DNA of 64,000 bases from Paraburkholderia graminis C4D1M (lineage in GTDB: Bacteria > Pseudomonadota > Gammaproteobacteria > Burkholderiales > Burkholderiaceae). A program made the translations under genes and the position numbers. Positions 28,562 through 37,311 of the stretch are shown piece by piece. Location: contig NZ_ABLD01000003.1 of assembly GCF_000172415.1 (NCBI RefSeq), positions 1 through 64,000 of the forward strand. Direction: 5' to 3'. The notes beneath the pieces were generated by a model, which saw nothing but the letters and a program-made list of their open reading frames with translations, was not told the DNA's origin and made no database searches. Each line of letters begins with the position of its first letter. Within the stretch, counting starts at the first letter, position 1.

Positions 28562-29551
28562 CTACATCCCCCAACGCAACGACGGCGTATGAACCGGGCT
28601 GTCCCAGTGGCGTGTCATTTCGTCGTCCAGCATACATAGCGTAATCGACGCGCCCGCCATCTCGAGCGAAGTCGTCAGCGCCCCCACCTGGGCCCGGCCA
28701 ACCTTCAGGTCGCGTTGCTCAAGCCATGCACGCGTCGAGTTAAAGAGCAGGTAAAGCTCGCCAAGCGGTGTTCCGCCGAGGCCGTTGATGAGCACCAGCA
28801 ATTCAGCTCCGGGTTGAGGCGCGAGGTCATCGACGATCGCTTTGAGCAGTTCTCCCGCAATCGCGTCGGCGCCTGCGAACTTTGCGCGGCGCCGCCCCGG
28901 CTCGCCGTGAATACCCACGCCCACTTCGATTTCGTCATCGCCGATCTTGAACGTCAGCGTTCCTGCGGCCGGCACGGTGCAACTGCTGAACGCAACACCC
29001 ATCGAAGCGGCGCGCTTGTTGATCCGGTCACCGAACGCCTTGCACTGTTCAAGGCCGGCGCCGCTTTCGGCCATGCTGCCCACCAGCTTCTCAACGATCA
29101 CTGCGCCAGCGACACCACGCCGCCCGGTGGTGTAACTGGAGTTTTCGACTGCCACATCATCGTTGATCAGCACCATCGCGTTCGGGACCTCCGACATCTC
29201 CGACGCCATTTCGAAATTCATCAGGTCACCGGAATAATTCTTCACGATGAATAGCACGCCCGCACCGGTATCGACAGCGTCGGCAGCGGCCATCATCTGA
29301 TCCGGCGTAGGAGATGTGAAGACCTGGCCGGGGCAGGCTGCGTCGAGCATTCCATAGCCCACGAAACCGGAGTGCAACGGCTCATGCCCCGAACCGCCAC
29401 CCGATATCAACGCCACTTTGCCCGGTTTGAGCGTCTTGCGACGCACGTACACAGGCTCGTTGTTGAGTACGACGAGATCGTTATGCGCGGATGCAAATCC
29501 CGCCAGACTTTCGGCGAGGAAATCGTCGACGTGGTTGATGAATTTTTTCAC
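28562..29551 (-). CDS. dhaK: Dihydroxyacetone kinase subunit DhaK
   Basis: A 329-residue protein that binds dihydroxyacetone as a hemiaminal. The GGGSGHEPLH loop (51-60), VKNYSGDLMNFEMA and the covalent-substrate His215 in GIHGEPG are intact. GTG 29551 is the start, with AAGGAGG seven bases upstream; an ATG further up overlaps dhaL. It lies 14 bp after dhaL. DhaK here may act on DHA or on a related ketose such as erythrulose, because DhaK relatives in polyol clusters do so. Confidence 0.93.
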   Translation of the reverse strand: MKKFINHVDDFLAESLAGFASAHNDLVVLNNEPVYVRRKTLKPGKVALISGGGSGHEPLHSGFVGYGMLDAACPGQVFTSPTPDQMMAAADAVDTGAGVLFIVKNYSGDLMNFEMASEMSEVPNAMVLINDDVAVENSSYTTGRRGVAGAVIVEKLVGSMAESGAGLEQCKAFGDRINKRAASMGVAFSSCTVPAAGTLTFKIGDDEIEVGVGIHGEPGRRRAKFAGADAIAGELLKAIVDDLAPQPGAELLVLINGLGGTPLGELYLLFNSTRAWLEQRDLKVGRAQVGALTTSLEMAGASITLCMLDDEMTRHWDSPVHTPSLRWGM

Positions 29552-29565
29552 GGTCTGGCCTCCTT

Positions 29566-30204
29566 TCACACCGGGTTGCGCGCCAGATGCGCGCATACGG
29601 CTGTAATCATGGTCTGACTGGAACGCGCACCAGGGTCGATATGACCGCGCGAGCGTTCGCCCAGAAACGACGCCCGCCCTTTGGTCGCGAGCATATCGCG
29701 GGTGGCAAGCATGTTCTGCTCGGCCACCTGCGGCAATTCATCCAGCACCGCTTTTCGCAACGCAGGTGATTCGACGGCCGCAAGCTCCTTAAAGCGCGCG
29801 GCAACGGGAATCAGCACGTCCATCATCGTCTTGCTGCCTACGCCCGTCTTACCCCGCTGCGCGACCGCTTCGACGCCCGCCGCAAACATGAGCGCGGTGC
29901 CCGCAACATCCAGTGGAGTGTTCGCCGATGCTTTCGCCATCCCGTGCAGCAGCGAAAAGAACAGCGGCCCGGACGAGCCGCCGACCGTCGACAGCACCTT
30001 GTTCGCCGCGAGTTCCAACGCGGCCCCAAATGTTTTCCCTTCGATGTCCGCACGCAAGGCAAGCAAGGCCTCCATGCCGCGCAGCAGATTGAAGATGTGA
30101 TCGCCATCGCCGATCTGCTGGTCGAGCACGGCTATTTCGTCCGTGTGTTCCTTGAGCGCTGCATATGCGGCGTCGATACACTCCATGACCGTTTTGCCGT
30201 TCAT
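29566..30204 (-). CDS. dhaL: Dihydroxyacetone kinase subunit DhaL
   Basis: A 212-residue nucleotide-binding partner of DhaK. The Mg/ADP-binding aspartates Asp28, Asp33 and Asp35 lie in DQQIGDGDH, and GGSSGPLF follows at about 75-82. No dhaM (PTS phosphodonor) gene is present, so this DhaL either uses ATP directly or depends on a DhaM encoded elsewhere. The start overlaps the upstream ATPase gene by four bases, which ties the kinase to the importer. Confidence 0.92.
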   Translation of the reverse strand: MNGKTVMECIDAAYAALKEHTDEIAVLDQQIGDGDHIFNLLRGMEALLALRADIEGKTFGAALELAANKVLSTVGGSSGPLFFSLLHGMAKASANTPLDVAGTALMFAAGVEAVAQRGKTGVGSKTMMDVLIPVAARFKELAAVESPALRKAVLDELPQVAEQNMLATRDMLATKGRASFLGERSRGHIDPGARSSQTMITAVCAHLARNPV

Positions 30205-31247
30205 GTCGGGATCCTCCTGCCGTCTGCACGGAAATATAAGAGGCTGCGTGCGGGCAGCGACACGCCCACGGACTGCCCCGGGCTGAAATTGCGTTCGACC
30301 ATCGTGGTCGCCACAACCGCGGTTCCTGCATGCTCCAGAATCAACAGATGACGCAGCGGCGAGTACTCGAGCACCTTCAGGTCGAGTGCGTCACGTGGAT
30401 GAGGGGCGCCGGGTGCATCACGCGCGTTGCCCTCGTGCAGCAGCACGTCTTCAGGACGAATCGCCACGGTGGCCGTACCGGTCGGCACCGCTGCCGAATT
30501 GAACAGCGTTGGCGGCAACAGGTTGATCGGCGGCGAGCCGAGCCGCTGCGCCGCGCTCAATGAAACCGGATTACCGTAGACCTCGCGCGGTGTGCCGAGC
30601 TGCACCAGACGGCCGTGTTCAAGAATGCCGATGCGGTCGGCCAGTGTGGTGGCTTCCACCTGATCATGCGTGACATAGAGAATCGTCGCGCCAATCTTAC
30701 GATGCAGGCGCTTCAACTCGATACGCAATTCCTCACGCAGTTTTGCATCGAGCGATGACAGCGGTTCGTCCATCAGAAAGACTTTCGGCTCGCGCACGAG
30801 CGCACGCCCGATCGCGACGCGCTGCATTTCGCCGCCCGACAAATGCGTTGCCATGTTGTCGAGCTTCGCCTCCATGTGCAGCATCTGCGCGACCGCATGC
30901 ACCCGCGCGCGCACCTGTTCCTCGCTGCTGCGACGACGGGGCGAACGCAGCGGAAACGCGAGATTGCCAAACACACTCAGATGCGGATACAACGAGTATT
31001 GCTGAAAGATAAACGCGACATCACGATCGGAAGGATGCACGCCGGTGGCGAGCGCGCCGTCGATCAGCACGTCGCCGGCATCGGGACCTTCCAGTCCTGC
31101 AATGAGGCGCAGCGTCGTGGTTTTGCCCGCGCCGCTCGGTCCGAGCAGCACGACGAATTCGCCGTCTTTCACGTCGATCGACAGGTCGTCCACCGCAACG
31201 ATGTTGCCGAAGCGCTTCGATACATTGCGTAGCTGGACTTCAGCCAT
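30201..31247 (-). CDS. ABC importer ATPase 2 (polyol/triose type)
   Basis: A 348-residue MalK/UgpC-class ATPase with Walker A GPSGAGKTTT, signature LSGGEMQRVAIGRALV, Walker B VFLMDEPLSSLD, H-loop LYVTHDQVEA and a C-terminal regulatory OB-type domain (TVAIRPEDVLL). The start is ATG 31247; the open frame extends upstream into the other ATPase gene without meaning. It overlaps that gene by eight bases. Two different ATPases in one operon suggest a heterodimer, as in the rhizobial glycerol importer GlpS/GlpT. Confidence 0.93.
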   Translation of the reverse strand: MAEVQLRNVSKRFGNIVAVDDLSIDVKDGEFVVLLGPSGAGKTTTLRLIAGLEGPDAGDVLIDGALATGVHPSDRDVAFIFQQYSLYPHLSVFGNLAFPLRSPRRRSSEEQVRARVHAVAQMLHMEAKLDNMATHLSGGEMQRVAIGRALVREPKVFLMDEPLSSLDAKLREELRIELKRLHRKIGATILYVTHDQVEATTLADRIGILEHGRLVQLGTPREVYGNPVSLSAAQRLGSPPINLLPPTLFNSAAVPTGTATVAIRPEDVLLHEGNARDAPGAPHPRDALDLKVLEYSPLRHLLILEHAGTAVVATTMVERNFSPGQSVGVSLPARSLLYFRADGRRIPT

Positions 31248-32343
31248 GACCGACTCCGTTGACAGAAAGCGTGGAAGCAGCGCCCAGCAGCAGGCGCTCA
31301 GTGGTGGCGTCATAAAGCAGCGTGCGTTCTTTCCGAAACGACAGACCGACGCTCGTGCCCGCGGCAACACCATCGTCTTTGCTGACGCGCACGCGCACGA
31401 CGCCGAGCGCCGTTTCAACCGCCAACACCTGGTGCGAGCCGAGGTATTCGTCGGCGATCACGCGACCGCGCAGCGGCCCGTGCTCGTCGATCACGACGTG
31501 CTCGGGTCTGATCCCCAGCAATACGCGTGCGGCAGCGGCATCGCAACGCGGCACGCAAACCGGTGCGCCATGCAGACTCACCTGCTCCTGACCTGCCGTC
31601 ACCGCGTCGTCGACGGGCAAGAAATTCATGGGCGGACTGCCGATGAAGTTGCCGACGAACACTGTCGCGGGGAAGTGATAAATCTCATGGGGCGAGGCCG
31701 CCTGCAACACTTCGCCCTGATTCATCACGACGATATCGTCCGCCATGGCCATCGCCTCACTCTGATCGTGTGTGACGTAGACCGTGGTGGCAGCGAGCGC
31801 GTTGTGCAGTTTGCGTAATTCCAGGCACATCAGTTCACGAAAGTCGGCATCGAGTGTGCCGAGCGGTTCGTCCATCAGGAATGCTTTCGGTTGCCGCACG
31901 ATCGCGCGACCGAGCGCCACGCGTTGCCGGTCGCCACCAGACAGGCCGCCGGTCTTACGATCGAGAATGTTCTCGATGCGCAGCATATGCGCCGCTGCAT
32001 CGACCCGCGCGGCAATCTCGCTGCGTGACACATGTTCGTTCTTCAGCGGAAACGCGATGTTATTGCGCACCGTCATGTGTGGATACAGCGCAAACATCTG
32101 GAACACGAAAGCAATATCGCGTTGCCGGGCGCGCAACGCAGTGACATCCTCACCGTCGATCAGGATCTGCCCGGAAGTCGGCAACTCGAGCCCCGCGATC
32201 ATCCGCAGCGTTGTGGTCTTGCCGCAGCCTGACGGTCCGAGCAGCACGACGAAGCGTCCGGCGCCGATGGTCAGGCTGGTGTCGCGCACCGCGACAAAAT
32301 CGTCGAAGCGCTTCTGAAGATGAGCGAGAACGATCGTGGACAT
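31240..32343 (-). CDS. ABC importer ATPase 1 (polyol/triose type)
   Basis: A 367-residue ATPase. Walker A is GPSGCGKTTT, the H-loop VYVTHDQSEAM and the C-terminal LGIRPEHVV match the CUT1 class. Two positions deviate: the signature reads LSGGDRQR instead of LSGGQRQR, and the D-loop region reads DEPLGTLDAD. These changes, together with a second normal ATPase, hint at an asymmetric pair of nucleotide sites. The gene follows the small membrane-protein gene by 3 bp. Confidence 0.93.
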   Translation of the reverse strand: MSTIVLAHLQKRFDDFVAVRDTSLTIGAGRFVVLLGPSGCGKTTTLRMIAGLELPTSGQILIDGEDVTALRARQRDIAFVFQMFALYPHMTVRNNIAFPLKNEHVSRSEIAARVDAAAHMLRIENILDRKTGGLSGGDRQRVALGRAIVRQPKAFLMDEPLGTLDADFRELMCLELRKLHNALAATTVYVTHDQSEAMAMADDIVVMNQGEVLQAASPHEIYHFPATVFVGNFIGSPPMNFLPVDDAVTAGQEQVSLHGAPVCVPRCDAAAARVLLGIRPEHVVIDEHGPLRGRVIADEYLGSHQVLAVETALGVVRVRVSKDDGVAAGTSVGLSFRKERTLLYDATTERLLLGAASTLSVNGVGHG

Positions 32344-32346
32344 GAT

Positions 32347-32541
32347 TCAGTCTGGAAAATGGCTGGTGACGACGAACGCGAGCGCGCCCACCAGAAGCAC
32401 CGGAAACGACCAGGTGAAGAGCGCGAGCGAAAACGGCTGCACGAGCATCGCCGCACCCAAGCCGATCAGTACCGTCGATGCACCCTCGCTGTACCTGCGA
32501 CGTAACAGCCAGCGATGCGGAGCAATGTCTTCGCGTTTCAT
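32347..32541 (-). CDS. Small membrane protein of the ABC importer operon
   Basis: A 64-residue protein with a basic N-terminus (HRWLLRRRYSEG) and two hydrophobic helices (about 22-38 and 42-59). It overlaps the permease gene by four bases and precedes ATPase 1 by 3 bp, so it is surely translated with them. It occupies the place of GlpU in the GlpSTPQUV glycerol importer, but I see no clear sequence similarity to that family. It may stabilise the transporter. Confidence 0.8.
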   Translation of the reverse strand: MKREDIAPHRWLLRRRYSEGASTVLIGLGAAMLVQPFSLALFTWSFPVLLVGALAFVVTSHFPD

Positions 32542-33491
32542 TTGCGCACGGCTCCGAAGGTGATGCCGCGTAACAGATGTTTGCGCAGCAGAACGGTGAA
32601 AAAGAGAATCGGCAGCACGAATAATGTTGTTGCAGCCGCAACGGCCGGCCAGTCCTGACCGCCTTCTCCGATGATGAATGGAATGAATGGCGGCATGGTC
32701 TGCGCATCGCCGCTTGTCAGCAGCGAAGCAAATGCGTATTCGTTCCATGCGAAGATCAGGCAGAAGATCGCTGTAGCGGCAATGCCCGTCGTCGCTTGCG
32801 GCAACACCACTTTCACGAAGGCCTGCAAACGCGTGTAGCCATCCACTAGCGCGGCTTCTTCATACTCGCGCGGGATCTCGTCCATGAAACCTTTAAGCAG
32901 CCATACCGCCAGTGAGACGTTCACCGCCGTGTACAGCACGATCATGCCGACATAGCTGTCGCTCAAACCCAGCGCGCGATACATCAGGTAGATCGGAATG
33001 GCGACGGCAATGGGCGGCATCATCCGTGTGGAAAGAATGAAGAACAGCAGATCGTCGGACAGCGGCACCTTGAAGCGCGAAAACGCGTATGCCGCGAGCG
33101 TGCCGAGAAATACCGCAAGAAACGTCGAACCGAACCCAATGACAAGCGAATTCATAAAGCGCGGCACAACCTTCGAAGGTCCGGCGATCACCATGTTGCG
33201 CTTGCGCACCTCGCGCTCATACCAGGTCCGCGCAGGCGGCAGGCTCGCAATGAACTCGGGCGTCTGCCGCGACCGGATCGTAAGCAGGTTCACATAGCCT
33301 TCCATGGAAGGCTGAAACAGCACGACGGGCGGATACGCTATCGCATCTTCCTGCGTCTTGAAGCTCGTCAGGAAGATCCAGACCATCGGTAACGTAGCAA
33401 TCAGCGCATACGTGATGACAACCGCAGCCGCGAAGCGCCTGGCGCGCGGAGACGACGCCACCACGGAATGTTGTGTCGCAGTCGGTCTCAT
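32538..33491 (-). CDS. ABC importer permease 2
   Basis: A 317-residue CUT1-type permease (MalG side) with about six helices and the EAA loop EYEEAALVDGYTRLQAFVKVVLPQ. A roughly 40-residue periplasmic insertion after helix 1 (around 60-105, rich in Arg and Pro) is typical of polyol importers of this group. Its start overlaps the stop of permease 1 by four bases. Confidence 0.92.
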   Translation of the reverse strand: MRPTATQHSVVASSPRARRFAAAVVITYALIATLPMVWIFLTSFKTQEDAIAYPPVVLFQPSMEGYVNLLTIRSRQTPEFIASLPPARTWYEREVRKRNMVIAGPSKVVPRFMNSLVIGFGSTFLAVFLGTLAAYAFSRFKVPLSDDLLFFILSTRMMPPIAVAIPIYLMYRALGLSDSYVGMIVLYTAVNVSLAVWLLKGFMDEIPREYEEAALVDGYTRLQAFVKVVLPQATTGIAATAIFCLIFAWNEYAFASLLTSGDAQTMPPFIPFIIGEGGQDWPAVAAATTLFVLPILFFTVLLRKHLLRGITFGAVRK

Positions 33492-34444
33492 CGCTGTTTG
33501 ATCCGGTTAAGTGCCTTCACATAAATATTCGCCGCACCGAATACCGTCACGAACAGAATAATTGCGAGCGCGGACGAATAACCTGTCTGCCACTTTTCGA
33601 AGGCGGCGCGCTTGAGCGTGATCGATACCGTTTCGGTAACCGAGCCCGGGCCGCCCGATGTGAGCAGGTTCACCATATCGAACATCTTGAAGTTTTCGAT
33701 GCCGCGAAACAGTACCGCCAGCATCAGGAACGGCATGGTCATAGGCAACGTGATCGACCAGAACTGACGCCACGGCGTCGCTCGGTCCACTTCCGCTGCT
33801 TCGTAGATATAGTCGGGAATTGAGCGCAGACCCGCGAGGCAGATGAGCATGACGTACGGCGTCCACATCCACGTATCGACCATCACAATGGTCCACGGCG
33901 CGAGCGCCACGTCGCCGATCATCTGGAACGACGCCGGCGCGATGCCGGTGAAGAAGCTGACGATATCGTTGAAAAGCCCCGTCTGCGGTTGCAGCAGGAA
34001 CGTCCAGAAGTTGCCCACTACAGCAGGCGAAAGCATCATCGGCAGCAGGATGAGCGTGGTCCAGAAGCTATGTCCGCGGAACTGCCGGTTGATCAGCAAG
34101 GCAAGCCCGAATCCCAGCAGCACCTCCAGCCCGACCGACCAGAACACGAAACGCGCGGTCACCTGCATCGCGTACCAGATATCTTCGTCAGTCAGGATGT
34201 CGACATAATTGTCGATGCCGACAAAACGCGCCGGCACGCTCGGCATGTTCGACTTGAAGTTGGTGAACGACAGGCGAAGCGCCCAGATCAACGGAAAGAT
34301 GTTGATCGCGAGAAGCAGCAGAATGGTCGGGAGGATGAAGAGCCACGCGATGGTCCGATCCGACAGTCCGCTTAACCGCTTCGCTATGCGCGTCGACGCT
34401 CCCGCTTCGAGACTCGTGGGAGAAAAAGGCTTATCTGCCAACAT
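33488..34444 (-). CDS. ABC importer permease 1
   Basis: A 318-residue CUT1-type permease (MalF side). An N-terminal cytosolic tail precedes helix 1 (ILPTILLLLAINIFPLIW), and the EAA loop reads IYEAAEVDRATPWRQFWSITLP. The start ATG 34444 has AAAGGAG before it. It lies 71 bp after the binding-protein gene and pairs with permease 2. Confidence 0.93.
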   Translation of the reverse strand: MLADKPFSPTSLEAGASTRIAKRLSGLSDRTIAWLFILPTILLLLAINIFPLIWALRLSFTNFKSNMPSVPARFVGIDNYVDILTDEDIWYAMQVTARFVFWSVGLEVLLGFGLALLINRQFRGHSFWTTLILLPMMLSPAVVGNFWTFLLQPQTGLFNDIVSFFTGIAPASFQMIGDVALAPWTIVMVDTWMWTPYVMLICLAGLRSIPDYIYEAAEVDRATPWRQFWSITLPMTMPFLMLAVLFRGIENFKMFDMVNLLTSGGPGSVTETVSITLKRAAFEKWQTGYSSALAIILFVTVFGAANIYVKALNRIKQR

Positions 34445-34515
34445 GCCTGGCTCCTTTAAGCGGACCGGAGACAGGCCGTTCGGCCGCCGCCGGTCCAGTC
34501 AAGCCCAGCTAAAAA

Positions 34516-35844
34516 CTACTTTCCTTCTTGCTTGAAGACCTTGGTCCAGTCTTTCACCAGCAGATCCAGCGCATCTTTGGCCGTGCCTTTATCGGCCACG
34601 ACGTAGTCGTGCACACGCTTTTGCATGTCGAGCAACAGCTCGGCATAAGCCGGCTCTGCCCAGAAGTCTTTGACGATTGCCATCGACTTCAGGAACGCGG
34701 GTGCGAACGGCGCGCTATTAGGGAAGTCCGGTGCGTCCACCACCGATTTGGCTGCCGAATAGCCACCCAGTTGCCACCATTTCTTCTGCACGTCGGGTTG
34801 CGCGAACCACTTGATATATTCGAGCGCGTCTTCTTTATGGTCCGAGTACGAGACGACCGAGATCCCCTGCCCGCCCAGCTGAGTGTATTGCTTCGTCTCA
34901 CGCGGATTGACGAAGAAGCCGATCTTCTCGCCACCGACATTCGGGTCTTTATAAAGCCCTGGGAAGAACGCAAACCAGTTCATCTGCATTGCCACCTGAC
35001 CCGACTTGAACGCGTCGAGCCCCTCCTGCATGTAGGCGTTGGTCATGCCTGGCGCCGTGCAACATTTATAGAGCGCCTTGTAGTACTCGAGCCCCTTCAC
35101 CGCGCCTGGCGAGTTCACGAAGCCGTCGAGGTGATAGGGGTTCTTGGGATCCTGATACTCAAAGCCGAAGTTGTATAAGGCATTCGTCGCGCCCATCGTG
35201 ATTCCCTCGGAGCCACGCTCCGTGAAGATATACACGCCATAGACCGTCTTGCCGTCGATCTTTCGACCCTGGAAGAATTGCGCAGTCTGCTTGAGTTCGT
35301 CGAGCGTAGTGGGCGGCGCAAGCTCACGGTTGTACTTCTGCTTGAATTCCGCGCGAAGTTCCGGGCGCGCAAACCAGTCCTTGCGGTACGTCCATCCGAC
35401 TGCGTCAGCCATCGCAGGTAAAGCCCAATAGTTCGGCGTATTCTTTGGCCACTCCGAATATCCCACCACCGTTGCAGGCACGAAGTCGTTCATGGAAATC
35501 TTGTTCTTCGTGAAGAAGTCGTTGAGCTTCACGTAGTGTCCATTGACCGCCGCGCCGCCAATCCACTGACTGTCGCCAATGATGAGATCGCACAGCTTGC
35601 CGTGCGAATTGAGTTCATTGATGAAGCGGTCAGCGTAACTGGTCCACGGTACGAACTCGAACTTCATCTTGATGCCGGTCTTCGTCGTGAAATCCTTCGA
35701 CAGTTCGACCAGTGCATTGGCGGGATCCCATGCCGCCCAGCAAAGTGTCAACTGCTTATCCTGTGCCTGCGCGCCCGTTGCAGTGCCGAGCCCCAGCGAT
35801 ATGAGGGTTGCCGCCACTACCCTCGCTGACGTTAGACGTACCAT
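34516..35844 (-). CDS. Periplasmic substrate-binding protein of ABC importer
   Basis: A 442-residue family-1 (CUT1) binding protein. A Sec signal peptide ends at about residue 27 (GAQAQ). The mature part has the WASYADRF-like hinge (VPWTSYADRFINEL), the PALADxxGxxYR-type segment (ALPAMADAVGWTYRKDWF) and many aromatic residues for stacking on a polyol or sugar. ATG 35844 with AAGGAGA is the start. Coupling to DhaKL through the operon suggests a ligand that yields dihydroxyacetone or a similar ketose, for example glycerol, DHA or a C4-C5 polyol; the sequence does not decide. Confidence 0.9.
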   Translation of the reverse strand: MVRLTSARVVAATLISLGLGTATGAQAQDKQLTLCWAAWDPANALVELSKDFTTKTGIKMKFEFVPWTSYADRFINELNSHGKLCDLIIGDSQWIGGAAVNGHYVKLNDFFTKNKISMNDFVPATVVGYSEWPKNTPNYWALPAMADAVGWTYRKDWFARPELRAEFKQKYNRELAPPTTLDELKQTAQFFQGRKIDGKTVYGVYIFTERGSEGITMGATNALYNFGFEYQDPKNPYHLDGFVNSPGAVKGLEYYKALYKCCTAPGMTNAYMQEGLDAFKSGQVAMQMNWFAFFPGLYKDPNVGGEKIGFFVNPRETKQYTQLGGQGISVVSYSDHKEDALEYIKWFAQPDVQKKWWQLGGYSAAKSVVDAPDFPNSAPFAPAFLKSMAIVKDFWAEPAYAELLLDMQKRVHDYVVADKGTAKDALDLLVKDWTKVFKQEGK

Positions 35845-35957
35845 GTCTCTTCTCCTTGTCTTTCTCGCGTCTCCAACCTCATGACATTCAGCGCCCATGC
35901 GCCGGGCACCGCATTTCGGCTCTGGCAGATCAGAAGTCGATCCGCGTGTCGCGAGCG

Positions 35958-36977
35958 TCAGGCATGCGCATTCTCACGAAGATAAATCCGGGTTTCCGGC
36001 GTGGGGATGGCAAGCGCCCCCCGAACGTCGTTAAGAAAATTAATCGCGGCGAGCCCAGCCCAATGAACAATGCCGCGCACGTCCTGACCGAGTATCACGT
36101 CGATCGCGCGTTCCGAGAGTTGGCTGCGGGTCTCCGCAGTGCATTCGTGGCCAATCAGGACGAGGTGAGCCTTGTCGCCGGACTCCTGCAATGCCGCTGC
36201 AATGCCGGAGATGCCGCCGCCCGTCACATACACGCCGACCAGATCCGCATGGCGCGCACGTAGGCCCTGTACGGCGAGGCCCGCACCATCGTCGTCTTCG
36301 GCGAAGTCCGGTTCGGCGATCCAGCGCAGGTTGCGGAAGTCCTCCTCCAGCACTTGCGAAAAGCCAGTGCGGCGTTCCACCTGATCATGCAGACGCGACG
36401 ATCCCGATAGCACGGCAACCGTGCCGAGCTTCGCGCAAAGGAAGCGCCCCATCAGTAGTCCTGCCGTGCGTCCGGCAATCCGGTTGTCGACACCCACATA
36501 CGCGGCGCGCCGGCTCGCAGGCAAATCGGAGAACACGGTGACGACCGGCACCTGAGCGTCGCTCATCTCTTCGATGAAACGCTCGACCCACGGATAGTCC
36601 AGAGGCGCGAGCACGAGCGCGTCGTAGTCGATCACTTCGGCGGCGAACGCCGCGGTCTCGCGTTGGCTGGAAAAATCGCAGCGGTAAAACGAGGGGATGA
36701 TGCGGTGCTCGCGAAAGAAGCTGGCCGACAGCGCAATATCGCGCTCGACGTGATCGAGGAAGCGGGAGTTCACTTGCGGCAGCACGAACGCGACCCGGAA
36801 CGAACTGACCTTTGCCGGCCGGCCACGGCTCGCCCGCTCGTCACGCAGATTCGCGAGTGCAAGATGCACGCGTTCGGCCGTTTCCGGACGCACAGCCTGA
36901 TCGTCGCGCAGGACACGATCGACCGTGGCCACGCTGACGCCAGCCCGACGCGCAATCATCGTACGAGTAGCCGGCAT
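35958..36977 (-). CDS. LacI-family regulator of the importer-dhaLK operon
   Basis: A 339-residue repressor with an N-terminal LacI helix-turn-helix (MIARRAGVSVATVDRVLRDDQAVRPETAERV) and a periplasmic-binding-like core (VPVVTVFSDLP ... YVGVDNRIAGRTAGLLMGRF, GHECTAETRSQL). I choose ATG 36977, which has GGAGGAG upstream; the frame runs 38 codons further without domain support. It is the promoter-proximal gene and is transcribed in the same direction as the operon, 113 bp before the binding-protein gene. Confidence 0.92.
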   Translation of the reverse strand: MPATRTMIARRAGVSVATVDRVLRDDQAVRPETAERVHLALANLRDERASRGRPAKVSSFRVAFVLPQVNSRFLDHVERDIALSASFFREHRIIPSFYRCDFSSQRETAAFAAEVIDYDALVLAPLDYPWVERFIEEMSDAQVPVVTVFSDLPASRRAAYVGVDNRIAGRTAGLLMGRFLCAKLGTVAVLSGSSRLHDQVERRTGFSQVLEEDFRNLRWIAEPDFAEDDDGAGLAVQGLRARHADLVGVYVTGGGISGIAAALQESGDKAHLVLIGHECTAETRSQLSERAIDVILGQDVRGIVHWAGLAAINFLNDVRGALAIPTPETRIYLRENAHA

Positions 36978-37311
36978 GGGTCTCCTCCGGTGCCGAGCGA
37001 AAGAATTATTTTGTTTTACTGAAGGTAGTTTTTCCCACGAAAAATGCAAGCTTTTTCGCCGCGGAAAAAGCGTCATTGTTTTGATGGACATAAAACACGG
37101 TGGTGCCCGGTAGCGCCAGCAAGTGCGACGGACGACGCAGCGGGCCTACAGATCGGGGATCGCAGGGAGAGTCGATGGCGTGCGGCGGCTATTAGCGCCC
37201 GAGGAGAACCCCGGCCAACTGTCGTGTCGACCGCGGTATGGGTATTGGGTGGGTGCTTAGAAAAAGAGAAGCCCTCGGTCGTGAGTCACAACTGATCCTG
37301 CCTTTAGGCTT
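36978..37311. other. Control region upstream of LacI gene
   Basis: 334 bp without a gene. The first 100 bp are AT-rich and hold the inverted repeat at 37039-37057; the rest shows nothing recognisable. Confidence 0.5.
37039..37057. promoter_or_regulatory. Candidate LacI-family operator
   Basis: GAAAAA and TTTTTC are inverted arms around TGCAAGC, with a further GGAAAAAG just beyond. It lies about 60 bp before the regulator start, so autoregulation is plausible. Confidence 0.4.
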
